Of a DNA stretch of 64,000 nt, positions 44,713 to 57,484 are shown piece after piece. Each line of letters opens with the position of its first letter. Positions within the stretch are counted from its first letter, which is position 1. The notes under the pieces are model-generated. The model made no database searches and was not told where the DNA came from. It saw nothing but the letters and a program-made list of their open reading frames with translations. Both the position numbers and the translations under genes were made by a program. Location of the stretch: NCBI GenBank assembly GCA_030141605.1, contig JAQGDQ010000373.1:124001-188000 (forward strand), read 5' to 3'. The DNA comes from Tubiluchus corallicola (Eukaryota; Priapulida; Priapulimorpha; Priapulimorphida; Tubiluchidae).

Positions 44713-44772
44713 CTGAAAGAATGCAAGTGGGTGATTTACAACTAGGCTCATGTAATCTTGTTTTTGTAAACA

Positions 44773-45430
44773 CACATTTTTAACAAAAATTGACAGTGGG
44801 CTGTTTTTCTTCAGTCGACGAATGATGTCATTGGTGGAATAATGAGTGCTCAAAATGGGAACGTTCAATATTTTTGACAAAAACTGACAGTGGGCTGTTG
44901 TTCTTCAGTCAACGAATGATGTCATTGGTGGAATAATGAGTGCTCAAAATGGGAACGTTCAATATTTTTGACAAAAACTGACAGTGGGCTGTTGTTCTTC
45001 AGTCGACGAATGATGTCATTGGTGGAATAATGAGTGCTCAAAATGGGAACGTTCAATATTTTTGACAAAAATTGACAGTGGGCTGTTTTTCTTCAGTCGA
45101 TGAATGACGTCACTGGTGGAATAATTAGTGCTCAAAATGGGAACGTTCAATATTTTTGACAAAAATTGACAGTGGGCTGTTTTTCTTCAGTCGATGAATG
45201 ACGTCATTGGTGGAATGAGTGCTCAAAATGGGAATGTTCAATATTTTTGACAAAAATTGACAGTGGGCTGTTTTTCTTCAGTCGATGAATGACGTCATTG
45301 GTGGAATAATGAGTGCTCAAAATGGGAATGTTCAATATTTTTGACAAAAATTGACAGTGGGCTGTTTTTCTTCAGTCGATGAATGATGTCATTGGTGGAA
45401 TAATGAGCGCTCAAAATGGGAATGTCTAAG
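44773..45430. repeat. 94-bp tandem array, seven copies, with CRE-like sites
   Basis: Units of 'tttttgacaaaaattgacag' + 'tgggctgtttttcttcagtc' + 'gatgaatgacgtcattggtg' + 'gaataatgagtgctcaaaat' + 'gggaacgttcaata', starts at 44777, 44871, 44965, 45059 and on. Three of the seven have a perfect TGACGTCA palindrome; the others read TGATGTCA. It lies about 60 bases upstream of the exon 1 acceptor. Confidence 0.95.
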
Positions 45431-45859
45431 CGTCAAAGTGATTTTACTAATTACACGAGGTGCTCACTGCACTTTTGTTGCTAAAATTTTGAAGCATTTT
45501 TCGCGAACATTGAAATAAGCCTAACTTCCCAAAAAGCTTGACGTTTCCTTTAAGTTCAGTAAGAGAAGCCCTCTATTAGCTGTTATTCACTGAACCATTG
45601 ATAGCTTTGGCTAGGCCTTATCAGACCGTTACCTGAACATGTATAAATCATCTACGCACATTAATGGACAGGTACAACTCATAAATTTTGCTAATTAGTG
45701 ATTGATGAATTGAAACCCTGGGGGAAAATTCATCAAAGTTTATTTAACAGAGCACCTAGATAAGTAGGCAGCAGTATGGCGTCTGCCAGACATCGTTAAT
45801 GTATCGAGTATTTAATGAGATTTTAAAATTTAAAACTGCGTCGATAAACGAAAGGTAAG

Positions 45860-45950
45860 AGAAAAAAGAGAAAGACAGGAGGAGAGAGGAGAACGAGAGA
45901 GAGAGGGAGAGAGAGAGAGAGGGAGAGAGAGAGAGTGAGTGAGTGAGAGG

Positions 45951-45992
<42 letters not shown>

Positions 45993-46121
45993 GAGAGGGA
46001 GAGAGAGAGAGTGAGTGAGAGGGAGAGAAAGAGAGAGAGAGAGAGAGGGAGGGAGAGAGAGGGAGCGAGAGAGAGAGAGAGCGACAGAGAGAGAGAGAGA
46101 GGGAGAGGGAGCGAGAGAGAG

Positions 46122-46170
<49 letters not shown>

Positions 46171-46181
46171 AGAGGAGAGAG

Positions 46182-46253
<72 letters not shown>

Positions 46254-46255
46254 AC
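45860..46255. repeat. Long GA (polypurine) tract
   Basis: About 390 bases of nearly pure GA with a few gagt/gaaa/gcga interruptions. Arg/Glu-rich and Leu/Ser-rich open frames here are artefacts. Confidence 0.97.
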
Positions 46256-46585
46256 AGATGTATAAACTTCCCACATTACAACAAGTTATAATTTGTCTGG
46301 TAGTCAGCAGAAGTTAGCAGAAGCAAATGTAATCAAATTTCTAAGCAGCAGAAGAAGTGAGCCATCTCTAGCACGCCATTCGTGTACAATCATAAAAATC
46401 TTTTCCTCATTCCATTTCCAATGTGTTGCGTGCCACTAAATAATTCATAGCAATACAATTATCACCATAACACCCACTATCATTCACCACTACTAGTACC
46501 TCCACCAACATGATGACCCGAGTCCTCTCCTGTCATTTCCCCAGATTCCTAGATCTTATCAGATGTTACGTTTCTTCTCTAGGTG

Positions 46586-47095
46586 CAGTGACGGTTCGTG
46601 TATAGCACGATGGGAACTGCAGCGCCCCCTATTTTCACTCAATATTATGGATAATATTCAATAAAATAAGTCTTTTTTCTTGAATTCTTTCTTTATACTT
46701 GTACGGAGCCACAGCACGCGAAGGCAGTACTGTTTGCTTCACAGCCCAGCACAGTGCGCTCCAGCAACGTGGTGTTTGGCTGTTGTGCGCATGCGGCATT
46801 GTCCACACGTTTGAGCCCAGGTAGAGAAAGTACTGTTACTCACACAGTTTGTTATCAGTAGTCACGTGCTTACCGTGAATGGATCAAGCTTCAACTGCGA
46901 CAATTTAGGCTATTAATAAAAGCAAAAACCATTTTTTGCTCACGATTTTATCAAGTTTATGCATAAACTTTCGTATGTTTGTTTGTTTAAACTTACATTT
47001 ACAACATTAAAATTAAATATGTTTGTTTCGTTGTACACAGTAGTAAAACAATGGCTAAAAATTTTCTGAAACAGCACCCCCACTAATTTTAGCAC
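46586..47095. mobile_element. hAT-like 'CAGTGGTGGCCCGT' element, copy 2 (inverted)
   Basis: Starts CAGTGACGGTTCGTGTATAG and runs to 'agcacccccactaatttt'; the outermost bases of the far end are lost. Shares internal sequence with copy 1 in reverse orientation. Confidence 0.72.
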
Positions 47096-47455
47096 CCTTT
47101 AACGTTTCAGCGTTCTTGCTATTGTTATACGTAACAGGGAAGGGTGGTAATAACTCACATAGCTACATCACCTTGTGATGGTTGTCTGTGGTGACCGCTG
47201 GCCGTGTTTAGACTTAACGAGCTGACGCAGGTTGTTTCTAGGAAAGTCGATAAAAGCGAATTGTTAAACCTGCCCGCAGCTTAAACACGTGAAGCCAAAC
47301 ACGGAAAGCTGAAACCACCTATAATGGCTTCAGAGCCAATTTAACTGATGCATGAATCTCTCTGACTGCCCACTCACTTCTGTGCAACCTTGCTGGTGAG
47401 GAATAAACCTTGACCCTTGCTTGTTTCCATGCAACCTTTAGCGAGACAAAAGTAA

Positions 47456-47727
47456 TACAGTAAGTACGCCCTTAACGACGCCAATGCGTTCCAGCAAAAT
47501 GCGACCTTAAGCGAAAAGTCGTTAAACGAAACCAAAATATCCATAGAAAGTGATGTAAAAGAATTGAGATAATGCTGCTTAAGTCATAAAAATTAAACGT
47601 TTTATGAGGTTCTTTATGCGTTTTACTAATTAGTTTCTTTTCACGTGCTTAAAAGAGAAGCAAATGTTCAGTGTCGTTAAAACGAAACGTCGCTAAATGG
47701 GGAGTTGTTAAGCGAGTACTTACTGTA
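47456..47727. mobile_element. Pogo/Tigger-like element, short copy
   Basis: Ends TACAGTAAGTACGCCCTTAA and inverted TACAGTAAGTACTCGCTTAA; 272 bases. The interior matches both flanks of the 3213 element but lacks the 74-bp array, so it is an internally deleted relative. Confidence 0.78.
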
Positions 47728-48004
47728 ACACAAAAGACTTTAGAAAACGCTTCAGATAAACTCCAGACTTAACCGCTAGAGTCGTTCTCACCGGGACCTT
47801 TTATCAAATTTGAAGAAGCACCCAAAATATTGCCAGATTCCGGGAGAAGTTTAGCAGTATATTGGACAAAGCGTCGTTCACAAACTGCTGGAAAACGGAT
47901 TGCCCATTTATTTCCAATTTACATTTTAAACAGATATCCATGCAAATGCAGTGATGACAACGCATTAGCTGATTGGATCTAAATTCAATTGTTGGTTTCC
48001 TGGT

Positions 48005-48118
48005 CATTATGTGCATTATATGTGCATTTGCACACTTGCCACTGCAGTCATTATGTGCATTTGCACACTTGCCACTGCAGTCATTATGTGCATTTGCACA
48101 CTTGCCACTGCAGCCATT
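48005..48118. repeat. 33-bp tandem repeat, about three copies
   Basis: Unit 'cattatgtgcatttgcacac' + 'ttgccactgcagt'; contains palindromes TGCATTTGCA and CTGCAG. Confidence 0.9.
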
Positions 48119-48477
48119 ATCAAACTGTCTATGTGAGCACTCTGCTGTTATTACCACACAAATTTCATACGCGGGAGAATTCTTGAAAAGTCATAACGAC
48201 ACTGTCTAAGCGAGCGGCTAATGCAGTCATCATCACAGCATCTTCGCCAGTGCTACCTACACTCATCATCGGATGTTCTATGCCACTTACCTATGCACTG
48301 CAAATCAGTAGCTCAATGTTAATCTATACGAGTGTTGGTCTATATCTACGCAGCAGATTCTTTACTATGTCTATGTGAGCAAAGACTAGTCGTTCCCTCA
48401 CCATCCACAACAGCTCAACTAGTCATTACCTCACCACCCACTACCTTACTACCATATACTATGAACGAGAGTAGCCA

Positions 48478-48990
48478 CTAGTCATTATCAACCACGAGAG
48501 TAGACACTAGTCATTATCTACCTACTGCAGACCATTTAGTCATTACCAGGTCATCTACTACAGAATCATTTAGTCGTTACCATGTCATCGACTACAGTAT
48601 CATTTAGTCGCTGCCACGCCATCTAGTACAGTATCATTTAGTCATTACCATGCTATCGATTACAGTATCATTTAGTCGTTACCATGCTATCGACTACAGT
48701 ATCATTTAGTTGTTACCATGCTATCGACTACAGTATCATTTAGTCGTTACCATGCCATGTACTACAGTATAATTTAGTCGCTGCCATGCCATCTACTACA
48801 GTATCATTTAGTCATTACCATGCCATCTAGTACAGTATCATTTAGTCATTACCATGCCATCGACTATAGTATCATTTAGTCGTTACAATGCTATCGACTA
48901 CAGTATCATTTAGTCGTTACCATGCCATCTACTACAGTACCACAGTCATTAACACACCGTCTACTACAGTACCATAGTCATTAGCTACCA
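48478..48990. repeat. Diverged tandem array of about 35 bp
   Basis: A dozen or more units of 'accatgctatcgactacagt' + 'atcatttagtcgtt', less regular at both ends. Confidence 0.9.
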
Positions 48991-49352
48991 TTAGTACCAT
49001 ATCTACAACAGTACCCTTTAACCATCGTCAAGCACCATCCAGCAGAGTAACTAGTCGTAACACCACACAGTCTACGTAAGCACCCATAAAGCACCAACTA
49101 AAGCACCAACTAGTCAATACCAAAACCACTAGTCAATGAAATACCTACTAGTCATTCTTACACCAGCCATAATAGCATCCACTAGTCATTACGGGAGCAG
49201 CCGCTGATAATTCCTGACGGTTATTACCACAACACCGACACCAGGGTCACCACAAACTTAACAAAGTCATAAAACCAGCCCACAAACAAGAGGTTATAAA
49301 TTACAACAGATGGACGAGGCCTGCGAAGCTTGACTTTTATTTCAGCAACAAA

Positions 49353-49665
49353 CAGGGCGTATTAACCAATTGACCAACTAGGCTATAACCTAGGCCACCA
49401 AAGTTTAAGGACGTCACATTTTAGAAAAAAATCTTATTCTCCCCGGTATACTTTCATATTCATGCAATTGGTGCATTTTATAACACACCACAGACAGTTA
49501 CTGAGATCAGATTTTATATAAGTACAACATAACATACAGGTGCAAGGTATTACACAGCAAGCAGTTGAACAGCCTGTTTGAATGTAAGCGCTATGCAAAT
49601 ACATGTAATTGATAATGACAACATATTAACTAGTGTATCTAATACACCACAAGTAATTGCTTAAT
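49353..49665. mobile_element. Dispersed repeat 'CAGGGGTGTATTAACCAAT', copy 3
   Basis: ACAGGGCGTATTAACCAATT through 'ataacacaccacagacagtta' to 'aatacaccacaagtaattg'. Confidence 0.6.
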
Positions 49666-50795
49666 CTGTTCATTACATAAATAACCATAAATTCACAACA
49701 CGGATGGGTGGCACAAAATTATCAGCCCAGGGCGTCCTAAAGTCTTTATACGCCCATAGCAACAATTGCGATGGCAGTTTCTATCTAGTATCCACTAACT
49801 CAAACTTTGAAGGGCTGTAAATTTCCATCAAGAATTTCGTCCGCAATACGTTGTCAACCGTAATGAAATGGGACATGAAGAACTAATATATCAGCGCTGA
49901 CAGATTGAGCCTGGTCACGTGACCGAGCTGCTCAATATTTCTCGCAATCATCGTTCATCAGCAAAAGCCAGATCACGTGACACAAATGATTCCTAATTGC
50001 CGTAGTCAGCAATATAGCGATTGTTTACGTCTGGACTACACAAACAGAAGTTGTCCATTTCATAATGAAACACAATCTACGAGACATAAAGTCCATTATA
50101 TAGAAACTTTACATATTTAGAAACAAAAACTAGTCTACTTTACTCTAGTCTATGCAAATTATACTATTAGTTTAACGAAAACCAATACTTGTCGTAGTAG
50201 TGGATGAAGCGGACAAGAACATAACTCGTCAAGCCAGACATACGCGTTGCTGACACGCCGTCAATTGTGGGCATGCAACTATGGCTACTCGATAAAATTG
50301 TACGTGTGCCAATGTTATCGTCACGTTACTGGCACTGGCTTCAGTTTTCCGACTAAAACTAATCCTACGCGTGACAAGTCTTCAACTACAGAAAGAGAGA
50401 ATCAAATTGTGGCTCCCTTGTTGACGACGCCACATTTTTTAAAGTAAAACAGCACGGCTGTGCTAAAACTGCTGACGACTTTGTGAGAAAACATTCTTTC
50501 AGTATCTTCTCATTAGCCACCTTCTTGTGTTAAAGTCTCACAACGTGTTAAATTACAGCAAAACAGGAACAAATCTTAAAGCAGAAGGTCAAGACAATCT
50601 ACTCTTTAAAATGTTGAAAGGAACCATACTATTTTTTTCAAAAATGATTTACGTGAAAGAATTATTACCACACAAACACAATTTCACGTTCACACCATTA
50701 GCTCTTTGCTGTTACATGCATTTCGTCATTCGTCAATTAGACGGGCACTAGCGCCTGCATTTCGGAAACGCAATGCACAAAAAATAGATGCAATA
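49666..50795. other. Intergenic or intronic DNA, no recognised feature
   Basis: No kinase N-lobe exon, repeat family or RNA gene recognised. Plus-strand open frames of 66-74 codons lack coding character. Confidence 0.45.
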
Positions 50796-51162
50796 CCTCT
50801 CAGTTCAGATATGTTAGTTTGTGAAGCAGTACACACGTTCGACAGCCCAGTGGTGAATTTGAAATTTAAATTTTTATTTTAAACTTGCATAGTTTTAGTA
50901 CAACACACTAAATATCTCACAGTAGCACTGTACTTCAACTTTCGCAAACACGAGCACAACACGCTCGTGGAATATTATGTTGAAAAATATGTTAGTTTGT
51001 GATGTCATCAATAGTTTAGCTCGCCCGCCGTTAATTAATTGTTTAATGTATCACTTAATTATCAGAAACGCTTTTGCAGTATTAATTGTGATAAAATGTA
51101 CACTTTATGTCGGACTTGAAAATGGGGTAGTGTGTATGAAAAATCATCCTGTCTTCCTTTAA
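50796..51162. repeat. Dispersed repeat ending 'ctgaactgagagg', copy 2
   Basis: From 'cctctcagttcag' to 'aaatcatcctgtcttccttt'; the inverse of the 26777 copy. Confidence 0.55.
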
Positions 51163-52030
51163 GCACATTTAGTGCTCGAGACGTGAAAGAAATGAGAACA
51201 GAAATAGACCACATTACTTATTGATTAGCAACCATAAACAAGCTAACGCTTACATCCATTAGCCATCAGCAAGGAGTGTACGCAGCTGATATTAGATACA
51301 TAATTACCGGTTGCACCAATAATTCCTATTATATAATTCCGGCGCTTACGTTAAAGTTCGTTACGTGAGTTTACTAAGACTAACTGCATTATTAAAGAAA
51401 AACAGGATGATTTTTCTTATACCATCCCATGCTTACAAATGCAAGCTTATACAATTTACATGTGAACAAAACATACGTGCACCCGTTCCAACGTTTTGCA
51501 TTCCGGACCGAATGCTTCTCATTCTGGACTAGCTTAAACCTAGCTCAAGTTTCCAATCTACTGATGCCATTAAAATCTTCAACGCAAACATCTTCAATCA
51601 TCATGAAATCTCTCACCCCCCCCCCCCCAATCACAACCAGGGTAACTTAACACCTACATCTTTGTAATATAGTAGCAGTGACAGTAATTATCACTCACTC
51701 GACAGAGCTGCGCCAGGGAGGACACTAGCCAAACATTTGTCTCATATCTCGTTAAGCTCTGAATCTGGGTCAACATTAATGAGTTCTCTCAGCTTCCCAA
51801 CTAGCCGCTGAACGCTAACACAGCGTCTGATGAGGATATGCCTCGTCCGGTCAGCACAGCAACGATAATTACTCTAATCAGTGTGCAAAATTATAGTTTA
51901 GTTTATTGACGAACAACACAATAAAAAATTACACGTCACACAATGCATTCCAACACTTGGAGGATGTGATCGTCATAATTATTGAAACAGTAGAGGTTAA
52001 ACAGTAAATAAGATCTACACGTTTACAAAA
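51163..52030. other. No recognised feature; one C homopolymer
   Basis: A run of about eleven C at 51607-51618. The sequence around 51895-51930 (minus strand 'ttcgtcaataaactaaac') could be a retroelement tail. Confidence 0.4.
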
Positions 52031-52033
52031 CTA

Positions 52034-52450
52034 ATATAGGTTTTACATGTCAAATGTAGATTTAGGTAATTCAAATGTGTCTTGGTAACTCAAATGTAGA
52101 CTTAGGTAGTTCAAATGTGTTAACAATGAACAAATCTTAAGCGTTTTTGGTAAGTCAAATGTAGACACATGTCAAGTCAAATGTGACATTTGTATCTCAA
52201 ATGTGGATAGGTGGTAAAGTTTAAGGATGTTAAATTTAATCTTCTTTAATTTCAATTTAATAATTGCTCCTAAGTTAAAATAACAACGTTATAGGCCTAC
52301 TAATAGATGCACTATCTTTGGTTTATCTTTTTCTAATTTGCACTTAAATAACTTAATTACCGATTTATTCAAAGTAATGCATCTACATTTGACTTACCTA
52401 AGTCACATTTGAACTTTCCTGTGTCTACATTTGACGTGTAAAACCTATAT
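52034..52450. repeat. Foldback element with 'tcaaatgtagac' repeats
   Basis: The left end 'ataggttttacatgtcaaat' and right end 'atttgacgtgtaaaacctat' are inverted copies. The word tcaaatgt(a/g) recurs at short spacing in both arms. Confidence 0.75.
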
Positions 52451-52905
52451 AATTACATAAATGCGATTTTGCTATCAATTGAATATGATTTTCTGTGACA
52501 GAGGTATTATTTTCTTCTTTCAAAACAGTCTGTGGTATAATTTGTTTTTATTTATGATTATTTGAATTGACATTAGAATTGGTCATTATGTTTATTAGAA
52601 TTGTACTTGCTGTTTTTCATTGTGTATAATGTGTGTAAATTTTTGTCACTAAGTATTAAAATATGTTCGTTACCTTTTATTATGTATGTATGTAGTGTTT
52701 AGTCTGTAACTATGTCCATTGTATATATGATCGTTGTCGTTCAATGCGTCTCATGCGTTGGATTCTAAATTATCTATCTATGTGAATAGGTTTAATACGT
52801 TACTTCTTAAATCCTTTTAGAAATTTTAAACATATCCCTACAAATAGAGGGAATGTATTCTCTGTACATAGTTTTTAAAAATAAAGAATTATAATAATAA
52901 AAAAG
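52451..52905 (+). mobile_element. Possible retroelement 3' UTR with A-rich tail
   Basis: AT-rich, ending 'aaaataaagaattataataa' + 'taaaaaag', like a non-LTR element 3' end. No coding part. Confidence 0.3.
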
Positions 52906-53034
52906 ATATAATTTGAAATTAAATTTGCAAGTTCACTTTCATTTTCGTTCATCGGAAATATAAATTTTTCCTGTACCGTAAGATTAACAAAGTTTGGCGA
53001 AATTTCATTGACATGAGAGAACAGGCTTTGTTAA

Positions 53035-53699
53035 TTGCTACATTCAAGAATTAAATGCTCTCCGTCATCAATTTTTTTTGATCTGTACAAAAATTGCATA
53101 GTCTGTTGTTATAAACCATGGCTTGTAATACAAACAGATTTTGTAATACAAACAGATAATAACATCATCCAGTATTGCCGAATTGTAACTGTGGATTTCG
53201 ATTTGAGTCTGTTCAACACTTTTTGTTGTGCTGCCCATTACATCAACTAGCTAGGGTTGTTATGTTTGATAAATTAAATGCAATACTTCTGCCCGAAAAC
53301 CTTAATATAGCTGCCTTAGGAACTAATGATCTGTTGAAGTTGTTATTGTTCGGTAAAGATGAATTTAACTATGTTACTAACTGTAAAATATTCCAATGTA
53401 TACATGACTTTATATTACGTACTAAACGCTTCCGGTAGTTTCTATCTGATATAAAATCATCATTCTTAAATAATCGTACATTAATATTTACTAACCGTCA
53501 TTTTCTACTAATGTCTAATGTATCACTGTAGTAAAACTTTAGTATACTAAAGTATACTAAAAACTAAGTATAGTTTATTCTTACTGTAAATGTTCTTGTA
53601 AATAGTATATAAAGTCTGTTCTGGTGAGGATCCTAAATCATGTTGTATAAACTGTCTGATCCAATCCTAAATAAATTATGTAAACTAACTAAACTAAAC
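53035..53699 (+). pseudogene. Non-LTR retrotransposon 3' fragment
   Basis: The frame 53175-53438 encodes NCNCGFRFESVQHFLLCCPL, then a segment ending NCKIFQCIHDFILRTKRF. This C-x-CG-x-x-x-E-S-x-x-H-F-L-L-x-C-P pattern and the final 'hDFIhxTKRF' are typical of the region after the reverse transcriptase in jockey/CR1-like elements. It is followed by an AT-rich 3' UTR and an 'aactaactaaact' tail. No reverse transcriptase core remains. 5'-truncated and inactive. Confidence 0.7.
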
Positions 53700-54480
53700 A
53701 GATTTCACTAGTTTCATTCGCTTCCGTGAAACTAAAAGTTACAACAGGAAGTAACAGACACATATGCATTATTGAAAAGGCTCCACCTCATTAAACAGCC
53801 CACGCCTAGGCAATATATACATAATAGGTCAAAAAGTTTTACCCACATCTACCAACGTTGTAGTCAAAAGTTCCCCTATCGTTCCGATGACCCCAAAATA
53901 ATGTGCCTCCTAAAACTCCTCTGCCAGCACCGCATCCCTCTCCCACCAACGCCCCGGGGTTTTAGCTGCCGCAAAATGAAAAAAAATCACTTCACTTTTC
54001 ATTTTTCTCGTTGGTAGGAATGTAAAAGAGTTACTCGCACAATCGAGTGGCATTAAAAGGTTACCAGTTGCTATAGCAACAGGACCTACAATAAAACTAG
54101 TTGTGTTATAAAACTTCAAGCGACTTTTCGCATTACATTTTAAAATCTTTATGCCTTGATGATGATACAAATGAAATCAACCGAAGAATGGAATTATTGT
54201 AGCTTTGTCATCATCAAAGCCATTAACGTGGATTAAAATTATTGTTCTGGCCAAAATTATGGCAGGTGATTATTGGTAGTTAGGGACGCGGCAGTCACAG
54301 TATAAAGTTGTTGTCTATCAATTTTTGATATTGTTAATGTACAATGCAACAGCTTCAAATTTACAAACATATAAAATGTCATATTTGAGTGCGTGTTTCG
54401 TTAACCATGAAACATGAAAATGTTCATAAGAAATAATAGAGGTGTCATAATACAGCCTTGGGAAGCATTAAAGGGAGAGA
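53700..54480. other. No recognised feature
   Basis: Flanking or intronic DNA without a recognised exon or repeat. Confidence 0.4.
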
Positions 54481-54484
54481 ATAG

Positions 54485-55353
54485 TTGGCTCATACTTGGT
54501 TTCTGTTGGGGTTGCAGTACTGTTGTCTACAGGGTATAAATGGTTCTAGACACAGTCAAAAAAATAAAGGGAGAGGAATTTTCATCCCAAACAATTTTTT
54601 CGTATGATATTATATTATTTGATATTGCGCTTAATTGTTTGAAAAACTTGTGCATTGGAAAAGAAAATTCTTAATAATATAAAGTATTTGCGCCACCTGG
54701 TAAAATGGCAGTGGATCATCATTAAACACATTATTGATCTTACTGAAGACACAAAGCAATTTAAGCTTTTGATTAGTTCGTGAAGACTCACAAATGCTCT
54801 CTATTTTGTTATCTAAACTTGTCCCAAAAAACTGCCGTCAAAACGGTTATCGCGGGAGTTTGAATTTGCAAGTTTTATACAGCGTTACTGCTAACGCAAG
54901 CCCTGTACGCAGTAAGTGATACAAAATTTCAAGACGAACTTTTCAAGCTTTATTTATGAAGAGTGTTTATTGTGCTTTAAGTTACTGTAACGCTGCTGCA
55001 TTATTGTTAATGTTGCTGGTGTTGCTCAGCCGTTATTGTTGCTCTTGCATAAATGCAGTATAAGTTTGACGTACTAATAGTAAAAGAGCAGTTTTACGTT
55101 TATTTGGGGATCAGAGAACACTTTAAAGAGACTGTCCCCAGATAATGAGCTCTAATGAAATTAGAAAGAGAAATTCTGGAATAATCTGTTTACGGTGACG
55201 GGCGCAGCAAGAGACACGAACGCAGCTGAAATGCCTGATTACTCTCTGACAGTATCCTTAGTTACCGTAAGATAACCAAACCGTGTCTGCAACCATTTAT
55301 ACCCGTAGACAACAGTACTGCAACCACAACAGAAGCCGAATATGAGCCAACCA
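54485..55353. repeat. Inverted repeat pair of about 70 bp enclosing a MITE fragment
   Basis: 54485-54558 ('ttggctcatacttggtttct' + 'gttggggttgcagtactgtt' ...) is the inverse of 55283-55353. The enclosed DNA has an inverted partial copy (about 54800-54985) of the 25313 MITE family. Confidence 0.75.
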
Positions 55354-55361
55354 GTATGACC

Positions 55362-55645
55362 CAATAACAGAGGTCAACTACAAGCACTGTGTTTGCGACC
55401 ATTACCCAATAACAGAGGTCAACTACAAGCTCTGTGTTTGCGACCATCACCAAATAACAGAGGTCAACTACAAGCTCTGTGTTTGCGACCATTACCAAAT
55501 AACAGAGGTCAACTACAAGCTCTGTGTTTGCGACCATTACCCAATAACAGAGGTCAACTACAAGCTCTGTGTCTGCGACCATTACCAAATAACAGAGGTC
55601 AACTACAAGATCTGTGTTTGCGACCATCACCAAATAACAGAGTGC
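55362..55645. repeat. 45-bp tandem array, about six copies
   Basis: Unit 'aataacagaggtcaactaca' + 'agctctgtgtttgcgaccat' + 'tacca'. The period is a multiple of three, so open frames run through on both strands (55393-55809 plus; 55262-55828 minus), but they look like repeat artefacts. It adjoins the right arm of the inverted repeat. Confidence 0.92.
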
Positions 55646-55829
55646 ACCATTACCATGAACCGGAGTTCCACGGTGACTGGCTACAAGACATTCAGGAATC
55701 TCTGTGTCCACAACCACACATCTATGGTAATGACATAGGAACTGGCTGCCATACCCATGTGGACACTGGCTTACACAGTGAGAAACTTTATGAAACCCCA
55801 CAGGAATAAACAAAATTAACTGAGACAAT

Positions 55830-56740
55830 TATTTTGCAGAATGGTTAACATCTGCTGGAAGTGGTCCTCATCATTCCCGGATGGGTGGTCCTTTGGTCAC
55901 TTTTAAAATGCTGAACGTGATTCTTTGGCTGGTGGTCCTTTGCCTGTTGTTTCTTTGACTCGTGATCCTTTCACTGGTGGCATTTTGATCATCACAAAAT
56001 GGGAGGACAACAAATCAAGGTTGAAACTTGAAAAAGCAGGTGCACAGAACATTTGTTATTTGTTTAACCAATCAAATTAGATCAACTTTTATCAAAATCT
56101 GGTTTCAACCAGTCCAAGACGCCAACACGTTCTGGTTCATCTTCCCACCGCCTAGATCTGGTTCACAAGGCCTCCGCCAGGTGGCACCTGTAGCTACGAA
56201 AGACCACGATGCGTCAAAAGTTCAGTAATAGATCATATTGTCCTCGCCCATGGCTGGGTTTACACAGCGTATTTTCTCATACGCAATATCAATATTTACA
56301 CAGAAGTTTTTAAGCCGCCGTTTCTGCTGTTTACTAAAGCAGCTAAAGAGGGCCCTAATTGCCCAGCTCTTGTGAGAAAAATTCAATCGTGCCAGCACAG
56401 TTCACCACAGGAAGCGGAAGTTAGTTGAGAACGTAAAAAAAAACTACAAAACCAAAAACTGCAACTAATCGCCTTGGTACCCTGTCTGAAGTCTCACTAA
56501 GTTTGGCAGCATGAGGACAAACAAACTTTTTACCACCCCTCTCTTTCAATTCTCCTTTCTCCCCTTTTACAAATGTCAAGACTTGTGCAACAGATACCTC
56601 TTAGTACTTGACCGATTTCTCACCTCAATTTAAAATCGTACGCCAGAAATATTTGTTACTCAAACACATATAGGCAGTGGGTATGACTCGAGGGCAGAAT
56701 GTTTTTCCTATAGGACATCCGGTAACACTTGTATTTTAAT
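55830..56740. other. Low-complexity 'ggtggtcctttg' words, otherwise no recognised feature
   Basis: The phrase 'ggtggtcctttg' and variants recur five times in 55880-55985. Nothing else recognised. Confidence 0.45.
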
Positions 56741-57345
56741 ATTTATTATCATTATTAGATATTTATTAGTGTCAAAAATACATACAATAGAAGAAAAAAA
56801 ACATGACATACATACAATTTCAAGTTTGAAATACAATGACGCTACATACAAACAAAACAATTACTAATAAAACAAATATTGTTAAATCTTCCTGTTTGTT
56901 ATATTAGTTATTTAAATGAAAGGTTTGATTAGTATTGAAAATAAATTGTCATTCATTAGGCCTCATTTTCAATGATACGATCATTACATAGTATATTGTT
57001 CATCATGTCATAAAAACGCTTTTTCAACATAATCAATAAATGCCCAACAATCAATAATCAATAATCTAAATCATTACTTCCCATCAAGAATAAAAATTTA
57101 TCAGCATCGCTCATAAGGAAAAATTCTGGTATAATTACACTGATGTGATTATATAATTTTCCTCTAAGATCATTGTAATATGGGCATTTTATAACAAAGT
57201 GTAATTCGTCTTCGATTTCATTTCTTAAACAATATGAGCATATACGATTCTCAGCTGGGATTTTTCCAGGTTTAACGTACCTCTTTCAATGCACGAAGTA
57301 TTGACAGTCGTTCTCGCGTTCGAGCCTTGTATAATGAAACTTCAT
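56741..57345 (-). pseudogene. Non-LTR retrotransposon 3' fragment, minus strand
   Basis: Read on the minus strand, 57290-57060 encodes PAENRICSYCLRNEIEDELH followed by FVIKCPYYNDLRGKL, the C-x-x-C...E-D-E-x-H-F-V...C-P-x-Y...L-R pattern found at the C-terminus of many non-LTR element polyproteins. Downstream is AT-rich 3' UTR-like sequence. Upstream reverse transcriptase domains are absent. Confidence 0.65.
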
Positions 57346-57484
57346 GAATTTTTATTAGGAAATATTCTCTATGAAAACTGTCAGAAACAGACTGCGAACT
57401 TTTAATACAGACTTATCAACTTATAAATGGGAAATTATGTGGTTTACATTTAAATTGTAAAGACAGCCAGCAAAGCGCTGACTA

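Noticed and set aside
45756-46317. Leu/Ser-rich and Arg/Glu-rich open frames
   Set aside because: Translation of a GA/CT microsatellite.
55262-55828. 188-codon minus and 138-codon plus open frames
   Set aside because: Generated by the 45-bp array (15 codons per unit) with no conserved start, domain or splice context.
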